NCBI GenBank assembly: GCA_964653655.1
Contig: CAZZHG010000003.1
Location: 1 to 64,000 of the forward strand
Length of the DNA: 64,000 nt
Source: CAZZHG01 sp964653655
GTDB lineage: Bacteria > Bdellovibrionota > FAC87 > UBA2466
Reading direction: 5' to 3'
Within the stretch, counting starts at the first letter, position 1; each line of letters begins with the position of its first letter. Made by a program: the position numbers and the translations under genes. The notes under the pieces are model-generated. The model searched no databases. It was not told the origin of the DNA and was given only the letters and a program-made list of their open reading frames with translations. Of this stretch, positions 49,360 to 57,684 are shown in pieces.

Positions 49360-51726
49360 ATGGACGGTCCCCAGGGAAATTGGATTTGGGGAGAGATGCG
49401 GCCCATCTTCGAAGAAGATGCCGACGATCCCGCGCGCACGCATCAGCTTCGCGTGGTGTCTCGCTACGCGCTGACGTCGATGTTCGCGCTTTTCACGAGA
49501 ACCCTGCTTTGGGTTCTCGACGGCGTTTTCTACACGAACCCGCCCGAAATCCGTCTCTACTCGGTCGGCGTCTTTCTGCTCGCGGGTTTCGCCCTGTGGC
49601 AGATACTGGATCTCAAATTGTTCGCCCGGCGGCTCTTCATCGGAGTCGCCTTTCTCACCTGGGGCGTGGCGATCGTAAGTCTGGCCCGCGCCTGGGGGGC
49701 GCCGGTACAGCCATTCAGCTCCATCCAGATCGCCGAGTACGTCGCTTTCCTCGCTTGGGCGGTCTCCAGCTTTCTCTTCGTGCTTTATCTGCTTCAGCCG
49801 AGGGTCCGTGAGCTTTTCATCGCGACCGCGGCCAATCCCTACCAGCGCGCGCTGTTCGTGATCGCACTCGGCTTCGTGCTGTTTTTCGAATGGAAGAGCA
49901 GTCAGGGCGTCGTGAACGTCGCCCTCAAACTCACCCCCACGTCCCAGGGTTCCTCTTTGGTTACCGGCCGGTTCCAGAAGGACTGCGCGAGCGAGGAGCT
50001 CGCGCGGATGCCCTCCAGCGAAGGGGATGCCTTCCAGAATTTCTGCCGGTGCGATTCCAAGCTGCTCGCCGACCGTTGCCCCTCGGGGCTTGCGAGCCGG
50101 GAACAGTGCCTGCATCACATCGAGACGAAGTTCATCGGCAACCTGCGGGCGAAGACTTCCTTCCAGGAAGCGCGGGAAAGCTGCGTCGCTCAATATTTCC
50201 CGAAGGAGCAGCAGGCCGTTTACCAGAAGACCCGCGCGACGCTCGAGCGCAACGTGCTCCAGCGTCTGACGGTCGCTCTCCCGCTTGAAAAGATGGTGGC
50301 CGGCGAGACGGCTCAGCGCAAATTCCTCTACTGCATGAGCCTCGGCCTCTTTTCCCGATGCCGGGACCCGAAACCAAGCGCGAGCCAAGCTTGCCTCATG
50401 AAGCCGCTCGAGGCGAAGGAGTCGAAGATCTTGAAGAGCCGCTGCCTGCGGCTGGCCGAAGCGAAGCAAACCGATTACGACAAACTCGTCGGAACGGCGG
50501 AGCTCGCGCTTTCTAAAGAGAAGTACAAGGAAGTCATCGCTACGGCCGAAAAGGCCATCGCGGCGGGAAGCGATCGCTCGGAAGGCTACCTTACTCGCGG
50601 GATTGCCTACGTTCACACCGGTCAGCACCGGGCGGGAATCGAGGACCTTACGATCGCGCTCAACGTTTCGGATTTCGCTCACACTCGCATCCGCGCCCTC
50701 GAGGCACGCCGGATCGCGCACTTGAATCTCAAAGAGACCGAGGCGGCGGAAGCCGACGCGAAGGAGGCCTGTGCCCTTGGCGCGAGCAGCCTTTGCCCTC
50801 TGAAGGGCGCTCAGGAACCGGCGGCGTGGCACGGCTCCGAGGACGTCGCGGCGGCGCTTGCCGGAGCGGTCTCCGAAGAGGCGATGGAGAGCAAACTCGC
50901 GTGGACCATGAATGCGTCGGAAGCCGTGCAGCAGGTGGCTTCCGCGGCGAGCGAGCCGGCGAAGCCCGAGCCGCAAACCGGAGAGCGCGCCCTTACGGTC
51001 GATGCACCGACGGAAACGAGAGCTCCGGATTCGAAGACTCCGGCCGTGGCGGAACCTCCGGCGGCCGCCGCCGAGCTCAAGCCCGCGGCCGCGGAACCCG
51101 TGGTCGAAGCGGCGGCGAACCCGAACGAAAAGCCTTGGTCCGAGCTGATGCAGGTCGGGGAAGTCACCCTGAAGATGGGAGATACGGCGAAGGCCCGGGA
51201 AAAATTCGAAGCCGCTTTGAAGTTCGCGGAAGGAAAGGGCGAGGATCTTTGGGCTGAATCGTCGCTTCGTCTTGCTTCGGTCTTGCGCGAAGCGGAGAAG
51301 TATTCCGAGGGAGAGGCCTACTTGAGAGGCGCCATCCCTCACTGGTCGAAGCTTTCCGAGCGGCGCCAGAAGAGTCTCGTCGAAGAAATCGGCCGCTATT
51401 CCATGGCGTACCAGCTACGCCGGGATTGGAAGCTTCAAGAGCGTTTGCTTTTGGAAGTCTGGAAGCAGGCTTCGGACGCCGACTCGGTCCTCGTTAGGGA
51501 CATCAATAGCCATCTCTCGGGCCTTTATCAGGCGAGCGGCCGCGCGGATAAGCTCGATACGTTCTATAAGCGGGAAGCGGAAATTTTCGAAAAGAAGTTT
51601 GGTAAGAAGGACGCCCGGGCGGAATCGAGCCGGGCGCAGCTTTCGGATTTCTATATGCGTCAGGGCGAACCGGCGAAGGCCAAGGCCGTTCTCGCCTCTC
51701 CCGTGAATCTCTCCGAATCTCAGTGA
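49360..51726 (+). CDS. Polytopic membrane protein with C-terminal TPR region
   Basis: 788 residues. Five hydrophobic segments lie in the first ~185 residues, followed by a Cys-rich helical region (~205-370; motifs 'NFCRCDS', 'DRCPSG', 'REQCLHH'), TPR-like repeats (~385-480), a low-complexity Ala/Glu/Pro linker (~520-590) and a second TPR block (~595-780). GAGG precedes the ATG. No family recognised for the combination. Convergent with the Glt-like operon 10 nt downstream. Possibly an assembly or scaffold protein for an envelope complex, judged only from TPR content. Confidence 0.78.
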   Translation: MDGPQGNWIWGEMRPIFEEDADDPARTHQLRVVSRYALTSMFALFTRTLLWVLDGVFYTNPPEIRLYSVGVFLLAGFALWQILDLKLFARRLFIGVAFLTWGVAIVSLARAWGAPVQPFSSIQIAEYVAFLAWAVSSFLFVLYLLQPRVRELFIATAANPYQRALFVIALGFVLFFEWKSSQGVVNVALKLTPTSQGSSLVTGRFQKDCASEELARMPSSEGDAFQNFCRCDSKLLADRCPSGLASREQCLHHIETKFIGNLRAKTSFQEARESCVAQYFPKEQQAVYQKTRATLERNVLQRLTVALPLEKMVAGETAQRKFLYCMSLGLFSRCRDPKPSASQACLMKPLEAKESKILKSRCLRLAEAKQTDYDKLVGTAELALSKEKYKEVIATAEKAIAAGSDRSEGYLTRGIAYVHTGQHRAGIEDLTIALNVSDFAHTRIRALEARRIAHLNLKETEAAEADAKEACALGASSLCPLKGAQEPAAWHGSEDVAAALAGAVSEEAMESKLAWTMNASEAVQQVASAASEPAKPEPQTGERALTVDAPTETRAPDSKTPAVAEPPAAAAELKPAAAEPVVEAAANPNEKPWSELMQVGEVTLKMGDTAKAREKFEAALKFAEGKGEDLWAESSLRLASVLREAEKYSEGEAYLRGAIPHWSKLSERRQKSLVEEIGRYSMAYQLRRDWKLQERLLLEVWKQASDADSVLVRDINSHLSGLYQASGRADKLDTFYKREAEIFEKKFGKKDARAESSRAQLSDFYMRQGEPAKAKAVLASPVNLSESQ

Positions 51727-51735
51727 ACTCACCTT

Positions 51736-52113
51736 TTACTTAAGCCATCTGGATCGCGGATCTTCCGAGGAAGGTGCCGAGCTTGCTCGGTGCTTTCTAA
51801 GCCGGACCTTCTCCATTCCCGCCGCAATTCCGGCCACGACGCCGCCCAGGAGGCCGGCTGTAAAGAAGGCGGTGGAAACAAGTTTCGAGGGTTGAAGGTC
51901 GCTAACCAGATTCATCATCAGGAAACCGATAAAAGGGAGGATGAGGACGAGAGAGACTAGTTTCAGGCGGTTCTCGAGAGGAGGGGGCCGAGGAACGGGT
52001 CGGGCCGCTTGATGAGTCCGTCTGGCCCACGCGCGGGCACGGAAGTAGAAAACCCCGAGGGCCACCACCAGGGCAAGGCCCGCGAGATTGGCGGCTAGCT
52101 CGCCTGGGCTCAT
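51736..52113 (-). CDS. Small membrane protein at the end of the VWA operon
   Basis: 125 residues with three hydrophobic segments (~8-25, 53-70, 80-100). Its ATG directly follows the TAA of the preceding VWA gene with no intervening base, so it is co-translated. Not recognised. Confidence 0.7.
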   Translation of the reverse strand: MSPGELAANLAGLALVVALGVFYFRARAWARRTHQAARPVPRPPPLENRLKLVSLVLILPFIGFLMMNLVSDLQPSKLVSTAFFTAGLLGGVVAGIAAGMEKVRLRKHRASSAPSSEDPRSRWLK

Positions 52114-53088
52114 TTACAGGGCTTCTTCGAAGGTAATGACCACTTCCTCGTCGTCGCCGGGGGCGAAGTCGAGGTCGGGGAAGACGACCGCGTTCAAGTC
52201 GAAGTCGTAGGTCCAGAACCCGCCCAGCTCCTTGGGCCCGCCGGGTAGCTCGTTCCCCTTCCACGACACTTTCAGCGTTCCGACTTGGGGACGCTTTGTG
52301 AGCTGAATGCGCGGCGAAGTCACGCGTTTGACGAGATCTTTTCCCATGTCGGCGAGGTTCGTGCCGAAAGTGGGGCTGCAGAGCGGGAAGTCCTTTCCGC
52401 CGAGTCCCTGCCTGAGGACCTCGTAGGGGCTGTTCACGAACTTCCAATAGGAATCGCTCGACGGACAATTCCAATCCGTCGGCCCGAGTACTCCGTAGTA
52501 GACGACTTGTTTTAGATTTCCGCCCTTTTGCTGCCCGAGAAACGTGAGGAAGTCCTTCCCAGGGATATAGCTCTGCTCTTCCGCGTCCGTCAGCAGAATG
52601 AGGGCGAGGATGGCGCCCTTGCGCAGAAACGTCGGATTGTTGTTGAGGGCCTTCTGCGTGCACGAAAAGGGTTTTTCGATACCGGAGCCGAAGGTTCCGA
52701 GCTTTCCAACCGCAGCTCCGAATACTTTCACGGGATCCGCGGTGGACTTGTCGAGCGTGCTGCCGGGAGTGAAGCCCAGGTAGGGCTGCTCATATTCGTC
52801 GGTGGAGACTAGCCCCATCTTCCAGTCGAGAATCTTGCTCTTCTTCACGAACTCCTGAATGAAGAGGTCCGCGTTTCGGATCACTTCCTGCTGATAGCTT
52901 CCCATGGAGCCCGAGTTGTCGATCACCCAAAGGATGTCGACGCGGCTCTCGCCCTGGAGCTCTTTCAGTTTGTGAGTGAAGTTGAGAGTGTCGGGGGGCT
53001 TCGGAACGACGTGATGTAGAAAATCATCCGCCTTTTGACAGCTTCCTAAAAGTACCGCCAAAACCAGGAACAAAACCCGCTTCGCCAT
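52114..53088 (-). CDS. VWA-domain lipoprotein, third of three tandem paralogues
   Basis: 324 residues; GGGGGAAG site. Lipobox 'LLGSC' gives acyl Cys17. The von Willebrand A domain begins at 'RVDILWVIDNSGSMG', with the metal-coordinating D-x-S-x-S of the MIDAS (Asp57, Ser59, Ser61) and 'LLTDAEEQS' as the later MIDAS Asp. The C-terminal ~80 residues form a beta domain with 'YDFDLNAVVFPDLDF' followed by Asp/Glu-rich residues. Most diverged of the three copies. Likely anchored to the outer membrane as a metal-dependent adhesin or assembly factor of the adjacent Glt-like machinery. Confidence 0.88.
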   Translation of the reverse strand: MAKRVLFLVLAVLLGSCQKADDFLHHVVPKPPDTLNFTHKLKELQGESRVDILWVIDNSGSMGSYQQEVIRNADLFIQEFVKKSKILDWKMGLVSTDEYEQPYLGFTPGSTLDKSTADPVKVFGAAVGKLGTFGSGIEKPFSCTQKALNNNPTFLRKGAILALILLTDAEEQSYIPGKDFLTFLGQQKGGNLKQVVYYGVLGPTDWNCPSSDSYWKFVNSPYEVLRQGLGGKDFPLCSPTFGTNLADMGKDLVKRVTSPRIQLTKRPQVGTLKVSWKGNELPGGPKELGGFWTYDFDLNAVVFPDLDFAPGDDEEVVITFEEAL

Positions 53089-53160
53089 GGCTTCCCCCAG
53101 TAAAGAGAGTGTACCGCGTTTGAACGGGACCCGACACCGATATGTCGACGATAAAAGCCG

Positions 53161-54153
53161 TCAGTTGCCGCTGCGGGCCGTGACCGCTTCGGCGTAGGAA
53201 ATCACGACCTCTTCGTTCTCGTCCGGAGCGAAATCCAAATTGTGGAACAGAATGGCATTCAGGTCGAAGTCATACTGCCACAGGCCGCCTTGAGCCAAGG
53301 GGCCGCCAGGCAGCTCCTGTCCCTTCCAGCGGACACGGATGGTCTCGATCTGAGGGCGCAGCGTAAGCCCGATGCGGGGCGACTTCACGCGTTTGACCAG
53401 ATCCTTACTGAGGTCGGCGAGATTTTTTCCGAAGTCCTGGCTGCACAGCGGATAGGTTTTTCCGGTGAGGGCTTTCTGAAACGTCTCATAGACGCTATTG
53501 GCGTACTGCCAGTTGCCGTCGGTGGCCTGGCATCCCCAATCCGTCGGTCCCAGCACCTGGTACGAAACCATTTGCTGAGTCGTGCCCTTCATCTGGGTTA
53601 GGAAGGCGAGAAAGTCGGCCGCGGGAACGTTGCTTTGCTCTTCGGCGTCCGTCATGAAGATCATGGCGAGAATGGCGCCTTTACGTACCCAGTTCGGGTA
53701 CGTCATCAGAGCGTGCTTCACCGAGGCCCACGGGCGCTCGGTGGCGTCGCCGTTCGTGCCCAGTCGGCCGACGGCGGCGTTGAAGGCGGCGACCGGATTG
53801 GCCGTCGTCTTGTCTAGAAAATTGCCGGGATCGAAGCCGATGTAGGGTTTCTCGATTTGGTCGGTCGAGATGAGACCGAGCTTCCAATCGAGCACACTCT
53901 GCTTTTTCGTGAACTCCTGGATGAAGAGGTCGGAGTTCTTGATTACGTTTTGCTGGTGGACGCCCATCGAGCCCGAGTTGTCGATGACCATCAGGATGTC
54001 GACGCGGGTCTCGCCTTGGAGCTCCTTCAGCTTGTGATTGAAATTGAAGACCTCGGGTTCCTTGGGGACGATGTGGTGGAGGTAGCCGCCGTCCTGGCAC
54101 GCGCCGAGCAGAAGAACAATGATTCCCAGAAGCCCAGCTCGTTTCGCCATCAT
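53161..54153 (-). CDS. VWA-domain lipoprotein, second tandem paralogue
   Basis: 330 residues (or 329 from the adjacent second ATG). Lipobox 'LLGAC' (Cys19). Complete MIDAS 'DNSGSM' at 58-63 and 'FMTDAEEQS'. Paired Cys in 'WGCQATDG' and 'PLCSQDFG' match the positions 'WNCPS' and '(P/S)LCS.DFG' of the sister proteins and could form a disulfide. Closest to the copy at 54249 (shared 'HKLKELQGETRVDILMV(I/F)DNSGSMG'). Separated from its neighbours by 72 and 95 nt, so it may have extra promoters. Confidence 0.88.
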   Translation of the reverse strand: MMAKRAGLLGIIVLLLGACQDGGYLHHIVPKEPEVFNFNHKLKELQGETRVDILMVIDNSGSMGVHQQNVIKNSDLFIQEFTKKQSVLDWKLGLISTDQIEKPYIGFDPGNFLDKTTANPVAAFNAAVGRLGTNGDATERPWASVKHALMTYPNWVRKGAILAMIFMTDAEEQSNVPAADFLAFLTQMKGTTQQMVSYQVLGPTDWGCQATDGNWQYANSVYETFQKALTGKTYPLCSQDFGKNLADLSKDLVKRVKSPRIGLTLRPQIETIRVRWKGQELPGGPLAQGGLWQYDFDLNAILFHNLDFAPDENEEVVISYAEAVTARSGN

Positions 54154-54248
54154 GGATACCCCTCGCTTCCTATAGGAGTACCGCTGACGGCGCGCGGCGG
54201 CAACTTAAGTAGGGAAGAAGCCTTTAACGTTTGATATGGGCGTAACGC

Positions 54249-55238
54249 TTAATTCGAGCGGGCTTTTACCGCTTCTTCGTAGGAAATCACGACCTGCTCG
54301 TTCTCGTCGGGAGCGAAGTCGAGATTGTGGAAGATGATCGCGTTCAGGTCGAAGTCGTACTGCCAGAGTCCGCCTTCTTCCTTCGGGCCGCCCTTCAGGA
54401 CTTGGCCTCTCCAGGTGACCTCGATCGTCTCAATCTGAGGACGCATCGTGAGGGCGATCCGGGGCGACTTCACGCGCTTCACCAGGTCTTTGCCGAGGTC
54501 GGCGAGGTTCGCGCCGAAGTCGGCGCTGCAAAGCGAGTACTTCTTTCCCTGTAGGCCCTGAGCGAGCTCCTCGTACGGGCTTCCGGTGTACTTCCAGTTG
54601 GAATCGCCGGTGGACGGGCAGTTCCATTCCATCGGGCCGTAAACGCCGTAATAGACGATTTGGCTCGTGTTGCCCTTCATCTGCATGAGGAACTTCGAGA
54701 ACTCCTTCGCGGGCATGTTGCTCTGTTCCTCGGCGTCCGTGATCACGATGACGGCGAGGATGGCGCCCTTGCGAACCCAGTTCGGGTACTTCATGAGCTG
54801 GGTCTGGACCGAGGCGAACGGCTTTTCCGTGGAGTCGCCGTTCGTGCCGAGCTTGCCGACGCCGCCGTTGAAGACGGAGACCGGGTTTGGCGTGTTCTTG
54901 TCCAGGAAGTTCCCCGGATCGAAACCTACGAAAGGCTGTTCGTTAGTAGAAGTCGAGATGAGCCCGAGCTTCCAGTCGAGAACTTTCTGCTTCTTCGTAA
55001 ATTCCTGAATGAAGAGATCCGAGTTTCGGATGACTTCCTTCTGGTGCGTGCCCATGGAGCCCGAGTTGTCGAACACCATGAGGATGTCGACGCGGGTCTC
55101 GCCCTGAAGCTCCTTCAGCTTGTGCGTGAAGTTGAAGACTTCGGGCTCCGGATTGACGATGTGGTGCAGGTACTGGTCGCCGTTCTGGCAACCGAGGATC
55201 ATCAAGCCGGCTAGAGCTGACAGCAGTACGCGCTTCAC
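54249..55238 (-). CDS. VWA-domain lipoprotein, first tandem paralogue
   Basis: 329 residues; GTG start overlapping the TGA of the TPR gene upstream in GTGA, which ties it directly to the Glt-like operon. Lipobox 'MILGC' (Cys17), MIDAS 'DNSGSM' at 58-63, 'VITDAEEQS' as the distal MIDAS block. C-terminal 'YDFDLNAIIFHNLDFAPDENEQVVI' is shared almost unchanged with the second copy. The family role by analogy with the Myxococcus CglB VWA lipoprotein would be adhesion during gliding; that link is inference. Confidence 0.88.
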   Translation of the reverse strand: MKRVLLSALAGLMILGCQNGDQYLHHIVNPEPEVFNFTHKLKELQGETRVDILMVFDNSGSMGTHQKEVIRNSDLFIQEFTKKQKVLDWKLGLISTSTNEQPFVGFDPGNFLDKNTPNPVSVFNGGVGKLGTNGDSTEKPFASVQTQLMKYPNWVRKGAILAVIVITDAEEQSNMPAKEFSKFLMQMKGNTSQIVYYGVYGPMEWNCPSTGDSNWKYTGSPYEELAQGLQGKKYSLCSADFGANLADLGKDLVKRVKSPRIALTMRPQIETIEVTWRGQVLKGGPKEEGGLWQYDFDLNAIIFHNLDFAPDENEQVVISYEEAVKARSN

Positions 55239-56863
55239 TTCTTAATCCCCTTCAAGCACTGGGCCTGCGCCACCGAGCGGATGTGGAAGATCTCGTCGGG
55301 CCAAACCACGCCGTCGAACGGGAAGGCGATCTCACCGTCTTCGGTCTTCAGCTGCTTCACGGCCGCTTCGGTCGTCCTCTTGCCGGCGTCTTCCTTCGCG
55401 TCGGCCTTCACGAGAAGATCCGGCGAGGTTTCGGCGGCCTGGGATAGCGCGCGGACCTGGCTCATGTACTCAACCTTCACGAAGCGCATCTTGTTGATGG
55501 ACTCCTTGAGGACCTGGGCCTGGTTCTTCCATTGGCGGCGGTACTCCTGAGCCTGCGCCTTGATCGCCATCTCGCGCGTGCCCTTCAGGCGGTTCGCCGC
55601 GGTTTCCCAGTGTTTCTGGGGGCCGACGGCCGGAAGGGAGGCGGCGATGGATTCCGTGCCGAGCACCTGGAGGCGGGCGATTTCCTTGTCCCGCAGCTTC
55701 AGGGACTCTTCGGAGTTACGCGTGAACTCATCCTTGTTCTCGGGAGCCGGAGGATTGTCCGACTTGAGAGCGGTGTCGATGATCTTCGCCCACTTTTGAT
55801 TGGTTTCCACGAACTGGGTCAGGGCTTCCTGAACCTTGTCGTAGTAGCAAAGCTTGAGGCTCGAGATGGCGCGCACGACGTACGTGTCGGGAGCGAACTT
55901 GTCCTCGAAAAGTCCCGTCTTGAAGGAGGCGAGCTCGCCCCGCAGCTTCGTGAGATTTCCCTGGCGGAGAGTGACCCACAGGAGCTCTTCGCGAGCGCGG
56001 AGGAAATCCGGCGATTTGTTCGGGATGCGCTCGTAAAACTGTTCCGCTCCGTCGAGAGCCCCGGCCTGATAAAGGAGCCGCGCCACTTCGAGGTAGTGGT
56101 GAGAGAGCCCGAGGGTGTCCCGGCTCGCTTCGATGCCGGGCTCGAGGTGCCGCTTCATGACGCCGGCGGCGCCACGGAGATCGCCTTTGCGGGCTTTCGC
56201 GAGCATTACCGTCTTCGCGAGCGTGGTCTTCAGCTTGTGGCCCGGCGGAAGCTTTTCGAGAACTTCGGCGGCCTGCTCTCCGGTACGGGCGAGAACGTAC
56301 GCCTGAAGCGTAAGAAACTGCGGTCCGCGGGTGAGGGGGACCTTGCGGATGATCTCGCGCTGTTCGGGCGAGTACACCGGCATGTTCTTGTAGAGCCACT
56401 GGTCGAAATTCGGCGCGATCGTCTGCTCGAGCGCCATCGCGGCCCGCGATTCGCCGAAGCCCGCGTTACCGAGCTCCTTCACGTACTCGTCGAAAAACGT
56501 TTGGGGAATGTCGAGGTTCCACAGCAAGTAGAGCTGCGCGGCCTTCGCCGTACTCAGGAAGCTTCCCGGAATGTCGCGCTGAATGGCGGTCCAAAGGTGA
56601 GACGCGTCCGCGTACTGGCCCTTGAGCACCTTCTGCGCCCACGCGTTGACCTCGTAGGAGAGCTTGGGCTCGTTCTGCCAAAGGGAGAAGAACTGAATCG
56701 TGAACGGATCCTTCAGCTGGATGCCCTGTCCCTGGCGGGACGGGTCCTTCGGCGCTTCACCCGGGGCCGTCCCGAGCGTGTCGAGCAGGCTGTCGGCGCC
56801 CGTGGGGGCGTCGGCGAAAGCCGGGGCGGCGAGGAGCAGCAAGAATAGAATGTGCTTAGCCAT
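55235..56863 (-). CDS. Periplasmic TPR-like protein of the Glt-like operon
   Basis: 542 residues with signal peptide ('HILFLLLLAAPAFA') and AGGGGAAG site. The rest is almost wholly helical with TPR-like hairpins ('ATTLAKTVMLAKARKGDLRGA' type), e.g. ~70-150, 190-330. The end 'DGEIAFPFDGVVWPDEIFHI' is beta-like with a single terminal Cys. Comparable in size and neighbourhood to the TPR proteins GltD/GltE of Myxococcus, but individual orthology cannot be decided by eye. Overlaps the first VWA gene by 4 nt. Confidence 0.75.
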   Translation of the reverse strand: MAKHILFLLLLAAPAFADAPTGADSLLDTLGTAPGEAPKDPSRQGQGIQLKDPFTIQFFSLWQNEPKLSYEVNAWAQKVLKGQYADASHLWTAIQRDIPGSFLSTAKAAQLYLLWNLDIPQTFFDEYVKELGNAGFGESRAAMALEQTIAPNFDQWLYKNMPVYSPEQREIIRKVPLTRGPQFLTLQAYVLARTGEQAAEVLEKLPPGHKLKTTLAKTVMLAKARKGDLRGAAGVMKRHLEPGIEASRDTLGLSHHYLEVARLLYQAGALDGAEQFYERIPNKSPDFLRAREELLWVTLRQGNLTKLRGELASFKTGLFEDKFAPDTYVVRAISSLKLCYYDKVQEALTQFVETNQKWAKIIDTALKSDNPPAPENKDEFTRNSEESLKLRDKEIARLQVLGTESIAASLPAVGPQKHWETAANRLKGTREMAIKAQAQEYRRQWKNQAQVLKESINKMRFVKVEYMSQVRALSQAAETSPDLLVKADAKEDAGKRTTEAAVKQLKTEDGEIAFPFDGVVWPDEIFHIRSVAQAQCLKGIKK

Positions 56864-56874
56864 GAACTTCCCCT

Positions 56875-57684
56875 TTAAAACAGGTAGCCGATATCCAAGT
56901 GACCGATCACGTTATGAGTCATGCCCTGGCTTTTGCGCCGGACTTCCTTAACGAAGTAATCCTTGAGGCCGATCCGCAGCGCCACGTGCTTGCCGAAGTA
57001 ACCGGCGAAGCCGATGTCGCCCACCACACCGAACTCTTTCGGCATGCCGTCGTACTGTACGACGCCGGGTCCGATAGAGACGTAGTTGTCGAAGTAGAAA
57101 ACCTCGTCCATGGAGAGACGGAACTTTCCGTAGAAGAGGTTGTAACCGAGTGCGAGATCCCCGCGGTACTTCGTGAACGTCGCGTCCGGAAGGATCTTCT
57201 CTTCGTTGAGCAGCCGCTGTCCCGACGAGTTCAGGTCGTTGACCACGTAGGAACCGGAGAGTCCCACGAACCACTTGTCGCTCAGGTAGAAGCGGTACGT
57301 GAGATCGATCTGGTTCGACACCGTGTAGCTGTCCGGCGTGAAGTTGCGTCCGCCGCCGATCGTAACTTCGTGACGGTGGCGCAGCGGGACGTAGCGGTAC
57401 TGAACCGCGTACAGCTGCTCTTTCGAGACGCCGGCCGGGGCCATGTTGTTCTCCGTCGCGAGCCTCTGAAGCTCGGCATCGAGGGAGTTGTCATCCGCCG
57501 CGGGAGCCTGCTTTTCGGGCGCCGGAGCGGCTTTCGCCTCTTCCTGGGCCACGGGAGCCGGGGCCGGAGCCACGACCGCCTGGGCCACGGGAGCCGCTAC
57601 CGTCGTCTGGCTCGTCGTAGTTTCGTCCGCTATCGCGGCGAAGCCGAAACAGCAGAGAGCGAGAATGAGGTTCAACTTCTTCAT
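56875..57684 (-). CDS. Outer-membrane beta-barrel protein of the Glt-like operon
   Basis: 269 residues: signal peptide, a Pro/Ala/Glu-rich low-complexity stretch (~25-70), then a barrel domain from ~95 with alternating strands ('HEVTIGGGRNF', 'NQIDLTYRFYLSDKWFVGLSGSY', 'HVALRIGLKDYFV') and a final 'GHLDIGYLF' ending in Phe. It fits the outer-membrane beta-barrel-domain family seen in gliding clusters (GltA/GltB/GltH-like). Its ATG overlaps the stop codon of the upstream lipoprotein gene in ATGA. Confidence 0.82.
   Translation of the reverse strand: MKKLNLILALCCFGFAAIADETTTSQTTVAAPVAQAVVAPAPAPVAQEEAKAAPAPEKQAPAADDNSLDAELQRLATENNMAPAGVSKEQLYAVQYRYVPLRHRHEVTIGGGRNFTPDSYTVSNQIDLTYRFYLSDKWFVGLSGSYVVNDLNSSGQRLLNEEKILPDATFTKYRGDLALGYNLFYGKFRLSMDEVFYFDNYVSIGPGVVQYDGMPKEFGVVGDIGFAGYFGKHVALRIGLKDYFVKEVRRKSQGMTHNVIGHLDIGYLF

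Noticed and set aside
49174..51342. 722-codon minus-strand ORF opposite the membrane/TPR gene
   Set aside because: It is antisense to a gene with clear TM and TPR pattern; the translation is Arg/His-rich low-complexity typical of the antisense frame of GC-rich codons.
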